In this document: positions 63,784 through 64,000 of the stretch, in pieces
How positions within the stretch are numbered: the first letter of the stretch is position 1
How the letters are laid out: the number at the start of each line of letters is the position of its first letter
Source: Flavobacterium gillisiae
GTDB taxonomy: Bacteria; Bacteroidota; Bacteroidia; Flavobacteriales; Flavobacteriaceae
Length of the DNA stretch: 64,000 bases
NCBI RefSeq assembly: GCF_900107635.1
Contig: NZ_FNRD01000001.1
Span: forward strand, 310,001-374,000
Direction of reading: 5' to 3'
The notes under the pieces: generated by a model
Databases searched by the model: none
The model's input: only the letters and a program-made list of their open reading frames with translations
What the model was told of the DNA's origin: nothing
Position numbers and translations under genes: made by a program

Positions 63784-64000
63784 ATGATGAGCAACTCAGA
63801 ATTTGGAAGTATTTCATTTGATTTACCAAAAAACCAATCAAATGTAATCAAAGTAATTGGTGTAGGTGGAGGCGGAAGCAACGCTATAAACCACATGTTT
63901 AAACAAGGAATTAAAGGAGTAGACTTTATTGTTTGTAATACTGATTCTCAGGCATTGCAAAGCAGTTCAGTTCCTAATAAAATTCAACTTGGTGTGAACT
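63784..64000 (+). CDS. ftsZ: Cell division protein FtsZ (N-terminal part, cut by the window)
   Basis: 72 codons are visible. The N-terminal GTP-binding strand-loop [15 protein letters not shown] and the downstream [11 protein letters not shown] are those of FtsZ. The tubulin signature loop lies beyond the window edge. A second ATG follows immediately (MMSN), so either Met could be the start. Confidence 0.96.
   Translation, partial: MMSNSEFGSISFDLPKNQSNVIKVIGVGGGGSNAINHMFKQGIKGVDFIVCNTDSQALQSSSVPNKIQLGVN

Overview
The window is about 64 kb of an AT-rich chromosome from the family Flavobacteriaceae, most likely Flavobacterium (Bacteroidota). Three things point there: gliding genes gldB and gldC, a SusC/SusD pair and DUF5916 proteins, and repeated TAnnTTTG promoter boxes (the Bacteroidota -7 element) in place of E. 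coli-type promoters and Shine-Dalgarno sites. I place it by gene content and protein resemblance from memory; no database was searched. Most of the window is housekeeping or lineage-typical accessory sequence. I did not find a large unmistakable new system, but several smaller oddities are worth a look.

Layout. 1-2.0 kb: a truncated SAM methyltransferase, a small GxxExxY gene framed by inverted repeats, and map. 2.0-7.9 kb: a leftward operon of leucine-rich-repeat protein, TetR regulator, ABC exporter, HlyD adaptor and TolC channel, with a perfect palindrome at its promoter. 8-9.5 kb: gpmI. 9.6-14.6 kb: two tandem DUF5916 outer-membrane proteins, divergent from an L,D-transpeptidase-like gene. 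16.0-16.4 kb: two identical tRNA-Gly(UCC) genes, then pepE. 17.3-22.4 kb: three overlapping secreted paralogues plus a decayed piece of another copy, a DUF6702 gene and an M1 metallopeptidase. 22.5-26.0 kb: a TatA/B protein, a PAP2 phosphatase, a toxin-antitoxin pair coupled to an O-methyltransferase, and rlmN. 26.1-31.7 kb: a SusC-SusD-phosphatase operon. 31.9-33.9 kb: a polyprenyl synthase and a CPBP protease. 34.1-36.4 kb: an ECF sigma factor, its probable anti-sigma factor and an outer-membrane effector. 36.5-42.8 kb: a signal-transduction block with a REC-kinase hybrid, a REC-AraC regulator, a 48-residue membrane microprotein and a five-PAS kinase. 43.3-49.7 kb: dnaG, a LuxR-type response regulator, nadE, gldB-gldC, engB and an alpha/beta hydrolase. 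50.0-64.0 kb: the dcw cell-wall and division cluster, mraZ-rsmH-ftsL-ftsI-murE-mraY-murD-ftsW-murG-murC-ftsQ-ftsA-ftsZ, with ftsZ cut by the window edge.

How the genes work together. The dcw cluster reads as one long rightward operon, with overlapping or closely spaced genes, behind a promoter that carries three GTGG boxes at 10-bp spacing; these are the likely MraZ operator. The exporter operon appears to be autoregulated by its TetR protein. The sigma, anti-sigma and outer-membrane genes form a likely envelope-response unit. The SusCD-phosphatase operon looks like an import system for a phosphorylated substrate.

Most interesting points: the GxxExxY cassette whose repeat supplies the neighbour's GTG start; an exporter ATPase with non-canonical signature, Walker B and H-loop motifs; a DnaG primase lacking all four zinc ligands; the microprotein resembling the N-terminus of the anti-sigma factor; and the decaying tandem copy behind the secreted-paralogue triplet.
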